Shown here in pieces: positions 34,986 to 48,500 of a DNA stretch of 64,000 nucleotides (its first letter is position 1; every line of letters starts with the position of its first letter). A program made the position numbers and the translations under genes. Source of the stretch: Acestrorhynchus altus (taxonomy: Eukaryota > Chordata > Actinopteri > Characiformes > Acestrorhynchidae); contig CM067505.1 of assembly GCA_034509495.1 (NCBI GenBank), positions 7,453,594-7,517,593 of the forward strand. Reading direction: 5' to 3'. Below the pieces are notes generated by a model. That model saw only the letters and a list, made by a program, of their open reading frames with translations, searched no databases and was not told the origin of the DNA.

Positions 34986-35059
34986 TCTACAGGTGCAGCT
35001 CAGTTGTCTACCATAAGACATTTCCTTTCTCAGTGTTTTCCTCATTTCCTTGTTTCCCC

Positions 35060-35215
35060 GGTTACACTATTACCAGTTAGGCTACCACTGTGGGTAGCTA
35101 TAGGCCCCTGCTATTCTACAATGGCTTACCATTGTGGGGCCCTGTTAGGCTGCCATTGGGGCCCCTGTTTAGTTACAGTTGTGGGCCTTAATTAGGTTAT
35201 CATTGTGGGTCCCTA
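35060..35215. repeat. Degenerate minisatellite, about 33-bp unit
   Basis: 'ttaggctaccactgtgggta', 'gcttaccattgtggggccct', 'gttaggctgccattggggcc', 'agttacagttgtgggcctta' and 'aggttatcattgtgggtccc' repeat one theme with drift. Confidence 0.7.
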
Positions 35216-35983
35216 AATATTTTTAGGCTTGGACATATTCTATAGTTCTAAAAACTCAATCATTGCCTAGAATGAGACAGTAGTGTTACCACTAATGTAG
35301 AGAGATTATATATCCACACAGCATATTATTCAGCGGTGGTATTACTAGTAACCCAACCTGGGGTGTGCAGCTGGATATGTTGGACGAACAGGTACATTCA
35401 ACAAGAAGCAATGTCAACAGCAATTTACTCTCTGACGTCAATTGTCCAGGGTATCTCAAAGGTCTGGATTATTTTAAAGTGCAAGCCAGCAAGCTCGAAA
35501 CTGACCACTGAATTATAAACACAGAATAAAGAAAGACTGAAATTAATCCTAAAACAACTTACCCACCATTATTTATCTTTCCTAATTAAAAACAAAATAG
35601 AGTCACGTGGATGTTTTATGTATCAATATCCCTGTGAAACATCCAAATCTATGCTTTGAAATGCTTTGAGCACGAATAAGTTACTTTCAGATTGTTATTT
35701 GCTTGAGCTTTAATACAAAATGTTTATTAATGGCTTAAACTCAATAAACTCAATCGACTATATTTTCTTACTAACTTAGAGTAAGTTTTGGATGCTGGGA
35801 TAATGTTGCAAACAGACGCTGGATTAGACCGTCAGCAATCTCATCACAAATTCATGGCAAATGGCCAAAGTGTTTGCTTTAAAATTGTACATTAAAAAGT
35901 ACATACAAAAGCAATACAAGTAAATAAATAAATAAATTGGCATGCATGGTCATATTTAATTATTTAAGCTTGCAAATGATTAT

Positions 35984-35985
<2 letters not shown>

Positions 35986-36050
<65 letters not shown>

Positions 36051-36168
36051 TTTATGATGATGTTAATTATTTAACATGGCAAAGCATGGACTGATACCAC
36101 ATACTGCCCTGCTTAAACAAGCAAACAAACAAACAAACAAACAAACAAACAAACAAACAAACAAACAA
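35986..36168. repeat. AAT and AAAC microsatellites
   Basis: AAT trinucleotide run at 35986-36051 and AAAC tetranucleotide run at 36117-36168, with about 65 bp between. Confidence 0.97.
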
Positions 36169-36169
36169 G

Positions 36170-37585
36170 CCAAAAACAGCATACATTTGCATGAGGTCTA
36201 AGCTGGTATATGCTGGTTTATGCTTTTGGTTGACCTGCATACCAGTCTTCTAGGGTGGTTGTTTTTAGCAGTATGGGCTGAGGTAAGGGTCATTCTAGGA
36301 GCATTAAATTGCTTTTTAACTGTGGAGAATTGGATATAGCTTTACCTTGATCTAAAATTTCCAGTGCAAAACAAACAATATTTCTTAGCAGGCTGAGAAA
36401 CAATTTGATGCATTTATTTAGAGAGACAAGATAGAGTTTGATCAATTACAACCTTCATGTCTTTTGGGTCATGGTGGCTAGTAGCTGGTATGATAGGGTT
36501 TATAGTCAGCTTAGATCCGCTTGTATATGTTTTACAAGTAGTGAAGAAGCCTCTGTAGGAATGAAGACAACTTTAGCTGCTGCTGTGCTGGGATGGTAGA
36601 ATCATCCACTGTGAGCAGAGTTTATACATTTATTCATTTATTCTTCAAAGCAACTTCTTTCAGATGCATGAAAAGCTTCCATATTATAACCCACACAAGC
36701 CTTTTAATTACGTTGTTTATGAGCAGTCATAGCTTTATAACGACTTAAGAACTGCACTTAATGCCGTGGCTTTGTTTATACATTTGAATGGGGCATCAGC
36801 TTGTTCAGCAGCCAACAGCTCTCTCATTAAGTTAATGCAATGTAAAGTTAATTTTAGAGCATTTCTGTTAATCCACTCTTCTCGTCATACTCATATTATG
36901 CAAATAGAAGCTAAAAATGTTTGAAAGTTGTTTTGCGAATGAATAAAATTGGTAAACATTTTTTGACAGTGACAGTATGTACATAGCAATATTATTTGGT
37001 TATTCAATACATAATTATACCCTTCAAAATATAGCTTCATACACAAACTAGGGTTACTGTTAAAATAAAAGGCTTAAGTGGCTGGATGCCTTCATTAGTA
37101 AGGGCGTTCATAAACATTTGGACATATAATGTTTTTGTTTGTTTGTTTCTTTCTTTCTCAAGCATGGTTCTTTGGGCAACCAGCAGTAGTCATCACTCTG
37201 ATGGCTTCACGCAGGTTATTATGGTGACCTCTGAGTTGTGACAGCCCCTCTTCAGAGTCTTTATAAATATGGAGGTAATCATTTTTCATACCATGTGGTG
37301 GTGCTGCAGCCTCACTCTTAGCCTTTCAGTTTTGCAGTTTTGATCATAAAAGAGTTTAGAACAGAGTCTGGTAAGGTGTGCGGGTCTCTGAGACCTCAGA
37401 GCTGAACTACAGTGTAAGAGACATTGGATTCACATCATTCACCTGTGTTAAGTGCACATGAATATGGTTTATTACATCAGACTTTGCCAAAAATATGTAA
37501 ACCAGCACAATTAAGGAGTAGCCTATTATTTATGCAACTTATGCATATTTAATTGATTAGCTGCTAATTGCAAAGCAATCACACA
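36170..37585. other. Intergenic, no gene seen
   Basis: Complex AT-rich sequence; 36650-36900 is the most even in composition. No transposon motif stands out. Confidence 0.45.
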
Positions 37586-37589
37586 TAGT

Positions 37590-38100
37590 ACCACAGCAAC
37601 TGCCTAACAACCACCTAGCAACACCCTGGTATTAACTGAGTAACATCATAACATTCTTTCAATAACTGTTTCACAACACCGTAGCAACCACTTAACAATA
37701 ACATAGGAACTACTTGAAATACCATAGCAACCACCTAGTAACGCACTAGCAACCACTTCAAATACTATAGCAACCATTTATAAACACAACAGCAACAACT
37801 TAGCAACTACTTTGTAACACAAAGATAGCAACCGCCCATCTGGAATACTATACCAGTCAAAAACCATTACAACCATTTATCAATGCCACCTGCAATACCA
37901 TAGCAACAACAAGCTACACTATAATAACTACCCAGCAACCACTAAACAGATGCACGGCACCCACTTAGAATACTATAGCAACCACTTAGCAACCATTATA
38001 CAGCTGCACAGCACCCACTTGGAATACTATATCAACCACCTAGCAACCATTATACAGCTGCACAGCAACCACTTGGAATACTATCGCAACCACTACTCAA
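37590..38100. repeat. GCAACCAC minisatellite with 54-bp terminal unit
   Basis: 'agcaaccac' and 'cctagcaac' motifs recur throughout. At the right end a unit beginning CCACTTAGAATACTAT or CCACTTGGAATACTAT repeats at 37961, 38015 and 38069, an exact 54-bp period. Because 54 is a multiple of 3 it gives an 18-residue repeat in one ORF, which is not a gene. Confidence 0.9.
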
Positions 38101-38850
38101 AAATGGCTTCACCCTTCACTTTTCTGGTTTGATTATTGCAGTTTTCAGCTGGTTTAATAAAGACTTAGATACATACTCAGTGCAGCATGTGAAGAGTCTC
38201 ACTGAGTATTTATGAACGTGTCCATTGCTTTGAAAATCTGTCAAAACAATATCTCATGCAGTTTTAAAGCCCTGTGTTTTTACAGCCTTTAAGAAAAAAA
38301 AATACATACCAGACCCAAAGGCATCATAGTGTTCAGATTATTTGAACTGTTACAGTGTGTTCAATACTCCGTCTAGCATCCCACCAAGTGACACATTTAC
38401 CAAACCAGGCCCTGATTGTTTACACCCATCCCCACGCTGCTCAACACGTCTGGACTACAGCGAGTGTCTCTATTGATTGAGAATGAAGTCGTTCAGTGAG
38501 TGATGAGGCCAGGTTGTTTGTTGATTAATACACAGAGTGCTGTGCTGGAACTGCATTAATCAAAGGAGGCCGTCACATTCCATATGATTTACAGTCTGAA
38601 TTTTTTTTTCATGCAGGGACCCTATTTCCATCTTCTGTGGACATAACACTGGAGGCTATTCATATTGCCTTAACAGTAGATGTCTTTTAAAAATAAGAAA
38701 GCTGCATACATACAAGTGCACACAACCTGACGGTTCTATCATTGGTCTCCTATGGGAGCAATTTCTCATCTGGTCCATGTTTTTGCTCTACGTTCAGCTT
38801 TAACACCACCTCAGACATTTAGTTAAGCGATTTGGGGCTTGGGGTGTTTA
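38101..38850. other. Intergenic, partly conserved-noncoding-like
   Basis: Bases 38440-38600 are complex, with 'gttgattaatacacagagtg' and 'gcattaatcaaaggaggcc'. No ORF. Confidence 0.3.
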
Positions 38851-38854
38851 ACTC

Positions 38855-39340
38855 TCAGAACCCAAGATGCATGAAAGTACATGCCAGTATTTCTAGGCTT
38901 CACATCTCAAGATCAGAGCAACCTACAGACATGATCCAAAGAACATAACAAACTACTATATTATCATTGTGTGATGAACTATCAGTAAGTAATCCAGCTG
39001 AGACAACAGCTCAAATTCATTCATTTCCAACTGAAATGAATCCTTTTTTTCTGGACTGCTGTCAATTATTTTGAACTTATTATAATAAATATCCTTTTCA
39101 AATATCTAATCCTTACAAATCAGTTCAAAAACACTCTGGATAATCCATCCCCATAATAATGTGTAAGATGTACAGATGTACAATTGTAGGCTCAATACAC
39201 TTTTGATCACAACATTTTTACATCTCAAATGAAGACGAGTTTGAGAAGCATTGGATCTTCTGAAAATAACAATATCTGACGTGTCTACTATAAATATATC
39301 AAACTATGAAAAAATCCCAAAGTGTTGAGGATGACTACAA
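38855..39340 (+). repeat. Family D dispersed repeat, copy 3
   Basis: Matches copy 2 across three ordered blocks (38907-38955, 39072-39130, 39228-39330) and copy 1 in the last block. It lacks the microsatellites inside the other copies. Confidence 0.6.
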
Positions 39341-39847
39341 TGTGAACTCGAAATGTTCAGCCTTGGGGTTGATACTCTTACAATCACAGCATATGGCTGA
39401 CGGTCTTATCCAGAGCATTTAAATCATATTACAAAAACAGGTAAATGTAATGCTAAGAGTTTTGCCGAAGGAGTTGAGTTGGTTTAGTGTGGGTTCTACT
39501 AGTATATAGGACTGAAAAGGGCTTCTTTGGAAAATATCAGAACCCTTTTCAGTTATCCACCAATCAAATTTTGTACAGCACTTTGGCTGACAAAGGTGAT
39601 TTGACTTGATGTGACTAATAAACTCTTTAACCAGGCAAAATAAAAGAACACTTTTATTAAAAGAGTAAAGCAGCTCTTACACTAGCAGCGGTAGAGTCAT
39701 CAAGTTCCAAAAGATTATATGCACAGCATAAGAGACTGAGATGAATATCCAAAATGTTCAGATTTTTGCATTCTTTCAATAAAATGGTGCCACAAATTGT
39801 TGCTTGAGTGACACCATAGAAGAAACCATTTATACTAATTAAAAAAC

Positions 39848-39848
<1 letters not shown>

Positions 39849-39923
<75 letters not shown>
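39849..39923. repeat. CA microsatellite with short TA tail
   Basis: About 33 CA units, then TATATATA. Confidence 0.98.
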
Positions 39924-40127
39924 AAAAAGAACTTTACATAATTTCAATGCTTAAACTGTTCTTCTCCATCTCTACCATGGACCAACTCTTGTTTGAAAGC
40001 TTTGAAGAAACTTTCAAAAATAACCTTTTCACTTGGAGAATACGATCGCTAAGATCTTTGATCTTCTATGCTTTCAGACACTATGATTAAGTTTAAATAT
40101 AGACTTATAGATTTTTACTGATAGAAA

Positions 40128-40233
40128 TAATATTAATATAATATAATATAATATAATATAATATAATATAATGTAATATAATATAATATAATATAATATA
40201 ATATAATATAATATAATATAATATAATATAATA
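40128..40233. repeat. ATAAT pentanucleotide microsatellite
   Basis: About 20 ATAAT/TAATA units with one TGTAAT variant near 40170. Confidence 0.97.
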
Positions 40234-40970
40234 AAAAAATTTTGCCTTAGCTCTTGGAATGCTGTACAATAGTCAAGAGTCCTGATATAAAACACTGACT
40301 GTTTAATTTTATTTATTGATTGATTTATTTATTTATTAGTTTATTTGTTTATTTTTGCACAGATCTGCCAGGTTAATTTTCTGTGTACTGTAATACAGTT
40401 GGCAATTAAAAGGGACAACTTGACCCTACTCTGACACATTTGTTTACTTTTTACTATTATTGTGTTTGGAGTCAATCCAGCAAATGTCTTCCTGATTAAA
40501 AAAAGAATGATCTTTTTTTCTCTTGTAAATGTGGATCAACAGACGAGGTAATGACTAGATAAATGATGTAACATAAGCGTATATATTCTGACTCGTTTCC
40601 TCTGGCTTGCTCAAGCAGAAGGATGGTGGTCAGTCTCAAGTGGTGTCAGTCAGTGACCCTGAAAAATGACCCTCTGATTGGCTCTTTCTCACCCTGGTGT
40701 CACAGAGACGGGTGCTGTGGCAGCCGGTGACCACTGTGAGCACAAAGCCAACTGTCCTGGGACAAGCTCAGCACTCCACACGCCTCTGGAAATGGTTAGC
40801 ACACTTCACTGCCATCTGCCAGAATACACACAATAACACTAATACTAACACTAATACTAATGACTTGTGTAGTTGATATAGACTGTTTATTAGGGTCGTA
40901 TAGATTTCTTTAAGGAATTAAAAATCATTAAAAGAATTTCTCTATAGATTTTTTCTTAAGAGGTGTATAT

Positions 40971-41031
40971 TTTCTTCTTCCTTTGGCTGCTCCCTTTAGG
41001 GGACGTCACCGCGGATCATCTGCCTCCAGAA
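40971..41031 (-). mobile_element. RTE-like LINE 3' end, short copy
   Basis: The reverse complement reads 'gatccgcggtgacgtcccct', 'aaagggagcagccaaagg' and an AAG-type tail, as at 28178-28233. Only about 60 bp remain. Confidence 0.65.
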
Positions 41032-41039
41032 GATGTGTA

Positions 41040-41369
41040 TATGATTAATTTAATTAATTATGTGTATGAAACCCTCACTAATACATATAAACAAACAACA
41101 TAATACACTGGTGTATAATAAAACTAAATAAACTGAAGTAATATGTTTGCTATATATTAAATATATTTATGAGGTAAAAAGTCACTAAAAACAAATTAAT
41201 TGACCCTTGTTAGTGTCCAATAAACAAGGGTCTAACTGTAAACCACAAAGCATCATTAAAAGGAAATGAACATACTCAAAACAAATTCCAAATATTAAAT
41301 GGCAAGTTATAAACAATTAGCCCGTATTGTTCACTAGAGAATAAACTTGAACTCATTTTAAACACGGAA

Positions 41370-41400
<31 letters not shown>

Positions 41401-43766
41401 TAACAACAAATCTCAATGTCTGAATTATGTATTAATGCTACAAAATGTTGTTTCTCTAATAGAAACAACAAATGATCAACATCAACATCGCTGCTTTTTC
41501 CCGTGGTTAAGCAAGTCTTATGTTTTTGCAAAACTTGGTGTGGTGTTATCATTGTAACATTTAAGTCATTAGCTGATGAGGCTTTCAATGACACTCTGAA
41601 CACATCTGTGTGGTTTTCAGTTTAGCTGGTCTGTAACCTAGCAACAGCTAGGAACATGCTAAGCAGCAATAATCAAGTTTATATACGTCTTTTATATCTA
41701 ATAATATATAACACTGCAGGCCTTTGAACTTTATGACCGTGGCACACCCACACTAATATCTTATGATTGTGCAGTTTTACAATGATTTTGAAACGTGGTT
41801 CATACTATTTGAGTCTGTCAATTTGCTTTTTTATTGTAGAACTACACATATATAAATTATAAAACTACATCAGGAATGATATCACACACAGTCATTTCAA
41901 AGTTTGATTTATATTTTACATTCATAAAAATAAATGCTTCACAAAGGGTTTTTTGAGGGATACTGTTGAAGAACCATTTTCATATATTTTTTTAAATTAT
42001 TTTTAAATTGATGAAAATTGTTGGCATTTTCACATCTTTAACACATTTAAGGGGTTCTTAACACATTTTGCTTTTACAATAATGTTTCTTTATGGAATCC
42101 AAAAATATTCTTCTATAGCATCGCCTTTATTTAACTTATTTAACTTTGTTTCAGTGTAAAAAAAAAATGGTAAAATGCACTACATAATTTTACTCTACAT
42201 AAGAGTGTCCTCACAACAATTAGTGTTTCTTACCTTCATAATCAAGAGAATTAAATGTATTTTTATTTAAGGAATTTGCTTGCTCAGCAGACTTTTTTTC
42301 TGCTCCATTCAATGAGCTGGTTGATACAATTAAATAGAAAGTGTCAAGTAGGATTTTTTTGGCTTATATATGCCACAGGGCACCACTGGGATAAATCCTT
42401 AAGCAGTTCTGCCAATCAGTTTGACGAGGACAGTATTAACTTCTCATCTTTAAGGTCTGTTGAGATGTTTGATGTTTCCTTCCTTCAGCAAGTTATACAG
42501 TTATATCAGTGCAGACCTAATGTCATTTATATGTGATGTGCCCCACCATGATCCATTCAGGGCTCAGGATGTCCCGGGGGGTAAACCCCTTTTATTCCCA
42601 CAGTCTCGGGAGACATTCTCCCAGGGTAAAGATCCAACCAGAAGGTGAGGTCAACTATAAGCAAACATCCCACAATAATAGCTCAAAGTGGATTTAATGT
42701 TTCACAAAGCATCCACCATTATCCCCAAGGAGAAAGCTTATAAAGCTCACACTTTGTTCTGGGAGGTTTTTATAATGTTAATCAGAATGCAGAGCTGGAG
42801 GTCCTGGATGATACAGACATTATCCTGTCTCAGTTCTATACTATATTGCTAGATGTCATAGATGGTACACCATTTTGCTCCAAAGTAACAGTACTTGCAC
42901 CAGGGTTCGGATCATGTATTGTGTAAATCGAGCTGATTTTTAATTGACAAATGATAGAATTTGATAGAATTTGTAGCCAGACAATTATGAACCAATCAGA
43001 AGTTTGGAATCAATGTTTTTTTTTTTAAATAAATGTTAGAAAACTATGAATGAAATTTCAAAAACTTTCAGATGTTTTCTAAGTAAAGAACAAAGCTAAA
43101 GTAGCATTAATGATGTTACAAACTGACACCCTGAATCATCAGAGATCATGTTACATAACATAAAATTAAAAGTATGCAGATTGCAAATTCACTTCTATGA
43201 AGAATGATTTTAAAAAGTGGATGGTAGGTGATCCAAAATGTCCAAACCCCCTCCAACCTCCACTGAAAGTTAAGAAGTTGCCATATTGGAGATTTTTGTA
43301 TGACAGTTGTGATTTGTTCACAGTTCAAAGTTGTTGGCTGATCCATCAACACATCTATTCTAGTTTACAGTTGACTATAACAGGCAATTACAAAAAATTT
43401 CCAATTCCTGAAATAATAAAAAAAAAAAAAAAAAAAAAAATTGTTGCAATTAATTATAGTGGCAGAGAGTTTCCTGAAAAACTAATAAACATGTAGCATG
43501 TCTATGTGTTATTATATAACTATATATTTATATAACTATATAAATATACAATATATTGTAATGAATATAATATTATAATATGTTGAAAAAACATAATTTC
43601 ATCATTACTTTAAATACTTAAAAAATACTAGAATATTGAATGAAATGTTTTAAAATGTACATATGTGTTTATCAAATTTATATTTACAGTATATAAAACA
43701 AAAATTATTAATGGCAATTTAATACAAGCTGCACTTACAAACTAAACATTTCTATTACCACACTGT

Positions 43767-43768
<2 letters not shown>
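41040..43768. other. Intergenic, AT-rich, unassigned
   Basis: TA run at 41373-41399 and poly(A) at 43418-43440. Bases 41930-42120 carry 'ggttctt/aagaacc'-type MITE motifs. Bases 42250-42900 are complex and could be an old retroelement, but no family motif is convincing. Confidence 0.4.
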
Positions 43769-43828
<60 letters not shown>

Positions 43829-43832
43829 AGAG
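43769..43832. repeat. GA microsatellite
   Basis: About 26 GA units ending GGGAGGGAG. Confidence 0.97.
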
Positions 43833-43839
43833 TTGTGCT

Positions 43840-44170
43840 TCAGCTCCAGCTCACTATGTCTTTGTCATTAGTCTTGCAGGGTGTGTGAATAAGTAGTCCG
43901 CTCTCAGCCCTGTTGTTGTTTCGCGAGCACTGTGCTGTGCTGCAGCAGTGCTGTGCTGTGGCAGGACTAGGGGAGCTGCTGAAATGACAGGACATGCCAA
44001 CAAATTGCATCACTTCTGCCTCAGTGGCCCGGGACAAAGCAGCGCCATATGCCCAGAGCCAGCCATGAATGGGGCTCATTTCCATGGGCTGCACCGGCCT
44101 CCCAGTATGCCCCCTCCCTGTCCAACTCGTCCACCCCAGGGAACACTGCATCTGATCATGTCACACTGAT
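43840..44170. other. Complex GC-balanced block, conserved-noncoding-like
   Basis: Sits between microsatellites, yet has high complexity and higher GC than its flanks. ORFs exist on both strands (43948-44169 plus, 43840-44151 minus) but neither looks like a known protein. An acceptor-like 'attagtcttgcag' occurs at 43868-43880. Confidence 0.3.
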
Positions 44171-44239
44171 GAGCTGGTGGACACACAATCTATGAAAGAT
44201 AATCCTTATTTTTTTGTTTCGTGTATACTGAGCTGCGCA

Positions 44240-44269
44240 TGTGTGTGTGTGTGTGTGTGTCTGTGTGTG

Positions 44270-44358
<89 letters not shown>

Positions 44359-44362
44359 TTTT
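44240..44362. repeat. TG/TA compound microsatellite ending in T run
   Basis: TG 44240-44270, TA 44271-44350, T 44350-44362. Confidence 0.97.
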
Positions 44363-44434
44363 AAATCAGGTGAGTTGGTGATGGAATTATACACTTGAGA
44401 GGTGATTCAGGAGAAATTGAAACCATATTTCATC

Positions 44435-44872
44435 AGAGAGAGAGAGAGAGATAGAGAGAGAGAGAGCGAGAGAGAGAGAGATGCATGCATGCATTTCATA
44501 TAACTTCAATATAGCTTTACATTTCTTTTCCAGTGCATTTTTTCTTTTTGTTCTGTCTAAGTTGTTCTTAGAGCAGTTATCTTTATCGCCCCCACAATGA
44601 ACTCCTGTCCAGTCTCCAGCAGGTGCTGCATCCTCATAATCACTTAATTAGAGCGCTGTGCTAGGATCAATCAAAACACTGCAAGCAATTGTTAACTTCT
44701 CCCTCTGCCTCCGCTACACACTCTCCCATTAGTATCAGCTTATTTTATTAAAAGGGCTATTAGGCCTCAGCAGGAAACGGCCCAAGACCAAAAGGCATCG
44801 GGTTAACGGTTACTGATTAGCTGTTTTGGAGAGCTTTGATGACACACCTAATTAGAAAATACAGAGAGAGAC

Positions 44873-44925
<53 letters not shown>
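44435..44925. repeat. Two GA microsatellites flanking a complex block
   Basis: GA at 44435-44481 (followed by ATGCATGCATGCAT) and 44862-44925. The complex segment 44570-44850 between them has TTAATTAG and CTAATTAG homeodomain-type cores and no ORF. Confidence 0.85.
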
Positions 44926-44926
<1 letters not shown>

Positions 44927-45119
44927 CTGTCTGTGGTAAATTGAGCATAGACAGTCCACAGGGTGTAGGCATGTCTGCACAGATGTTGGCTGGCAGAGTT
45001 ATGTTCATTCATCTCCCCAAATGGATTTAGATAGCTGTGGTAATGCATGAGGTGCGTGCTGGACAGCTACTGATTAAGCAGCTCTTTTCCTCTGGAGAAA
45101 AAAAAAATGCCATCATATC

Positions 45120-45540
45120 ATGACATACTGCTATAGACACACTGTTACAAACGATATACAGACATCCTGTACGGACACCCTGTAACAAACACTGTTACGG
45201 ATATGTGGCGACAGACATGTTACATGCACACTGTTACAGGCACGATGCTGTTATGTTGTTATAGACAGGTTCTTACCGACATGTCGCTACAGACATCATG
45301 TTACACTGTTGGTGTACAGACACCCTGTGACAGATACACTGTTACAGGCAGGCTGTTCTAGGCATGCTGTAACACACTATTACAAACACATCATCAAATA
45401 CATTGTCACAGGCACCCTGTTACAGATAGACTGTAGCCTGTGGAAACAACTGTGTTTAGTAGATTATTAACAGCCTTATTTCTTATTCATTTATATTGTT
45501 ACATATACGTTGTTACAGACACTCTGACACAGACAGTCCA
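45120..45540. repeat. Degenerate short-unit minisatellite (GTTACAGACA theme)
   Basis: 'cactgttacaaac', 'caccctgtaacaaac', 'cactgttacaggc', 'caccctgtgacagat' and 'caccctgttacagat' recur every 15-18 bp with drift; a last piece is at 45498-45537. Confidence 0.85.
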
Positions 45541-45544
45541 CTTC

Positions 45545-48500
45545 CTGCCACCTTTATTGGCTTGCTACCAACTGCTGTTTGGCATTGGACATAGTGATGC
45601 CTCCTCACAGTGTTTGCCTCCTTTCTATGTGCTCAACTGCCAGCAGCCTGATCACCATCCCATTCAGGTAAAGTTTTATGGCCAGGCTGGATGGGGCAAC
45701 GCCAGACACCACAGTACATGTGTATGTAATAGACATATCGTTGGTGGTTAATAAATCAAAATTCAATTGCTGAATGTTTCAGTTCCATGATAAAGATTTA
45801 AGGAACTCTTTAAAGGGTAAAACTGCATTCACTCTAAAACAAATTTCAAATTAAGCATATTCTTAAGTACAAAGACAAGATTATCATAAACAGAATTTAA
45901 TAATAATAATTTAATAATTTAATAATATTAAAAGTAAAGTCTACAACAAAAAAAAGGTATTTGTTTGCGTAAATTGACTGTTGTAATTTTTTTAATTATT
46001 TATTTTGCGGCCCAGATGTTTTTCTGGTTAAAATGTTTATCACCAGCAACACAAAACCCATTCATGGTTATAAAAAAGTGTTTCAAATTCCTCCAGACCT
46101 AATTTATTAATTGAATTTTCTTTAAAATGAACAGATAAAAAATAAGTAAATGTAATTTATGTAAATGTTGAGAAACTAAATCTAAATGGATTATTCAAAT
46201 TGCACTCCCATCAATCAAACTGAACTAAATGAATTGAATGTGTAGACATCATGTGCTAATAATCAACTGAACATGGTATATTCAATGTAAACATATATTT
46301 TGAACAATCTATATGATTTATTTGAGAATGAAAAACCCAGTTCAGTTGGTTTTTCTCTGTTTTAGGTTAAACAGAGGATTCCACTTTTTACAGTGTAAGA
46401 AGTGGAACGTTGAACTGAGAGAAGTACACTGTAAAACCGGGATGAAGAAGTGAGAAGTTCTTTGATCTCACACAACAACAAAACCTGGTAACGAACTGCT
46501 AAGTTGAATCAGGTGTGTTTAAGCAGGAAAAGCAGTAAACTGCTTTGGAATTTGTCCCTCCACTACTGTTCCCGATTCCTGTTGTAAAAAGCAGAATCAA
46601 AACTCTGATCAACATTAAATTAAGTTCAACTTGAACTGTTTTTGAGTTTTTAAAGTTCTAATTTTTCTAAGCAGTACACAACGTATAATTTAATTTTCAG
46701 CACATTTCTCCAATAACAAGGACTACATATATCATACAGTCCCACCAGGCTTCAATGACCTGCACTTTGATTTCCTGAGGGTGGAACTTGGAAATCCTGC
46801 ATTTATCAGAAACAAATCTGTGTAAAATTGTTAATTTTTTTTTTTACCTAAAAATGTAAACAACAGAGGTGATTAAAATTTCTACGTTATTTGAAAATCA
46901 GATGAAATATTTTCACAATAGAATATAATACAGGATGTGTTTCTCTCATTTTAAAGTAAATTGTGTGGCTTGTATTTGTGAGTTTTACCCAAGTATTCAG
47001 AAAGAGGTTGTGTTTAATTATTAAAAATATATATGTTGAAATATATGTTGACTGTCTCCCACTGCACCCACTAAAGTGCATGTAAATATAATGCAAATAT
47101 TAATTTTATAGCTTCTATATACACGTGACTTCTACAGTGCACAAATGTATGCTTCAGTGCAATAATGTATGTATAATGTATGTATAGTGTAAGTTAATGT
47201 GTAAATACTCTATTACATAGAGGTATATTCTTTCTTTATTCGGATTTTGTGTGTGTGTGTGTGTGTGTGTGTTTTTTATGCTTCTTTTTTACTGCTGCAA
47301 GGGACTTACACCCGTGTAATGTAACTTGATTTGATCTGAACGTATATTTTTTTCTTTGTTCAGGTGTCAAATAATTGCTACACAACATATTTGCATTTGC
47401 ATTGCATTTTATTGCAAAAGTTAACAGAATTTAAAGAGGACAAATGTTCAAAATATGCTTATTTAAAATGTTCATCTTAAATATGTATGTGCAGGTTCAA
47501 CTCAGTCCTAACATTCTTGAACATTCTTGAACAAATATGTCTAATTTTTCGATTTTATCTGATTTAAAAACTGTAGATCAAGATCCGAGTCTTTGATTTC
47601 ACTCTACAGAGAACAAAAAGGTTCCACAGATTTTTGCTCAGTCTTTTCTTCCTTTCCTTTATTCTATGAAAGGAGATCAGATATTTCTGCATGAGGAGGC
47701 CTTTTTAAATCCTGCACTGACTGCTGTCCTGGATACACAGTGATTGCTTAGACACACTGACCCCTCCCCATCTCACCCGAATGCCACCCCTCTTTTGATA
47801 TTCTCAAGTATGAGCGGGGAAAGCAATATTCTGGGGCTGGAGAGTGAGCAATTTTGCAGAATCTGATTAGTTATGAAGTGAATTAGCCATATTTTGTAGA
47901 AAATTAACAACTGTATTTAGTCTTTCAATGATCTACAATCTGGATCTGACGTGACTTGACAGGACTCTGAAAAGTTAAGGTGCCAAGAAAAGTTCTTTGG
48001 AGTGATGTTTTAGAAAAAAACTAGATAACAAAACAAAATGTTGATTTGAATAAATATTGCAAACACTGCAAAAGTGCAAAAGTGATTTGTCTACAGTAGC
48101 TTCTGATTGATTCTGTACATACAGTAAACATAGACAGGTGGAAGGAAGAATGAATAGATTAAGTGGTCCTTGGAACTGGCCAAAAGGAGTGATTTCAGCA
48201 GGGCATGCTGAAGACCACTGTGTGAAGTAAGTAGAATTGTTATTAGAATGTAATGTGAATATGCAGCTGTATATGGTTGTATGGGTCTCTTGTTTCAGAC
48301 ATTGGTCATGAAGAACCTGCAGTGACTTCTAGAAGTAATTCTTGCCTGGAAGCAGAGCAATTTTCATTCACAAGCCGTAAAACACACTGGTGTTTTGTCT
48401 TTCAGCCACAATTCTGAGAAGGATTTCCTGTAAACAGGGATCTTTGCTGATGCTGGTAGACCCGTAAGAACGTACCCTTTTATACCTATACATTCAGATA

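Noticed and set aside
37590..38100. Possible CRISPR-like regularly spaced repeats
   Set aside because: Eukaryotic minisatellite: spacers are not unique, the unit is tandem and drifts; no cas genes.
37950..38132. Protein with 18-residue repeats (HLEYY...)
   Set aside because: Byproduct of a 54-bp tandem unit being divisible by three.
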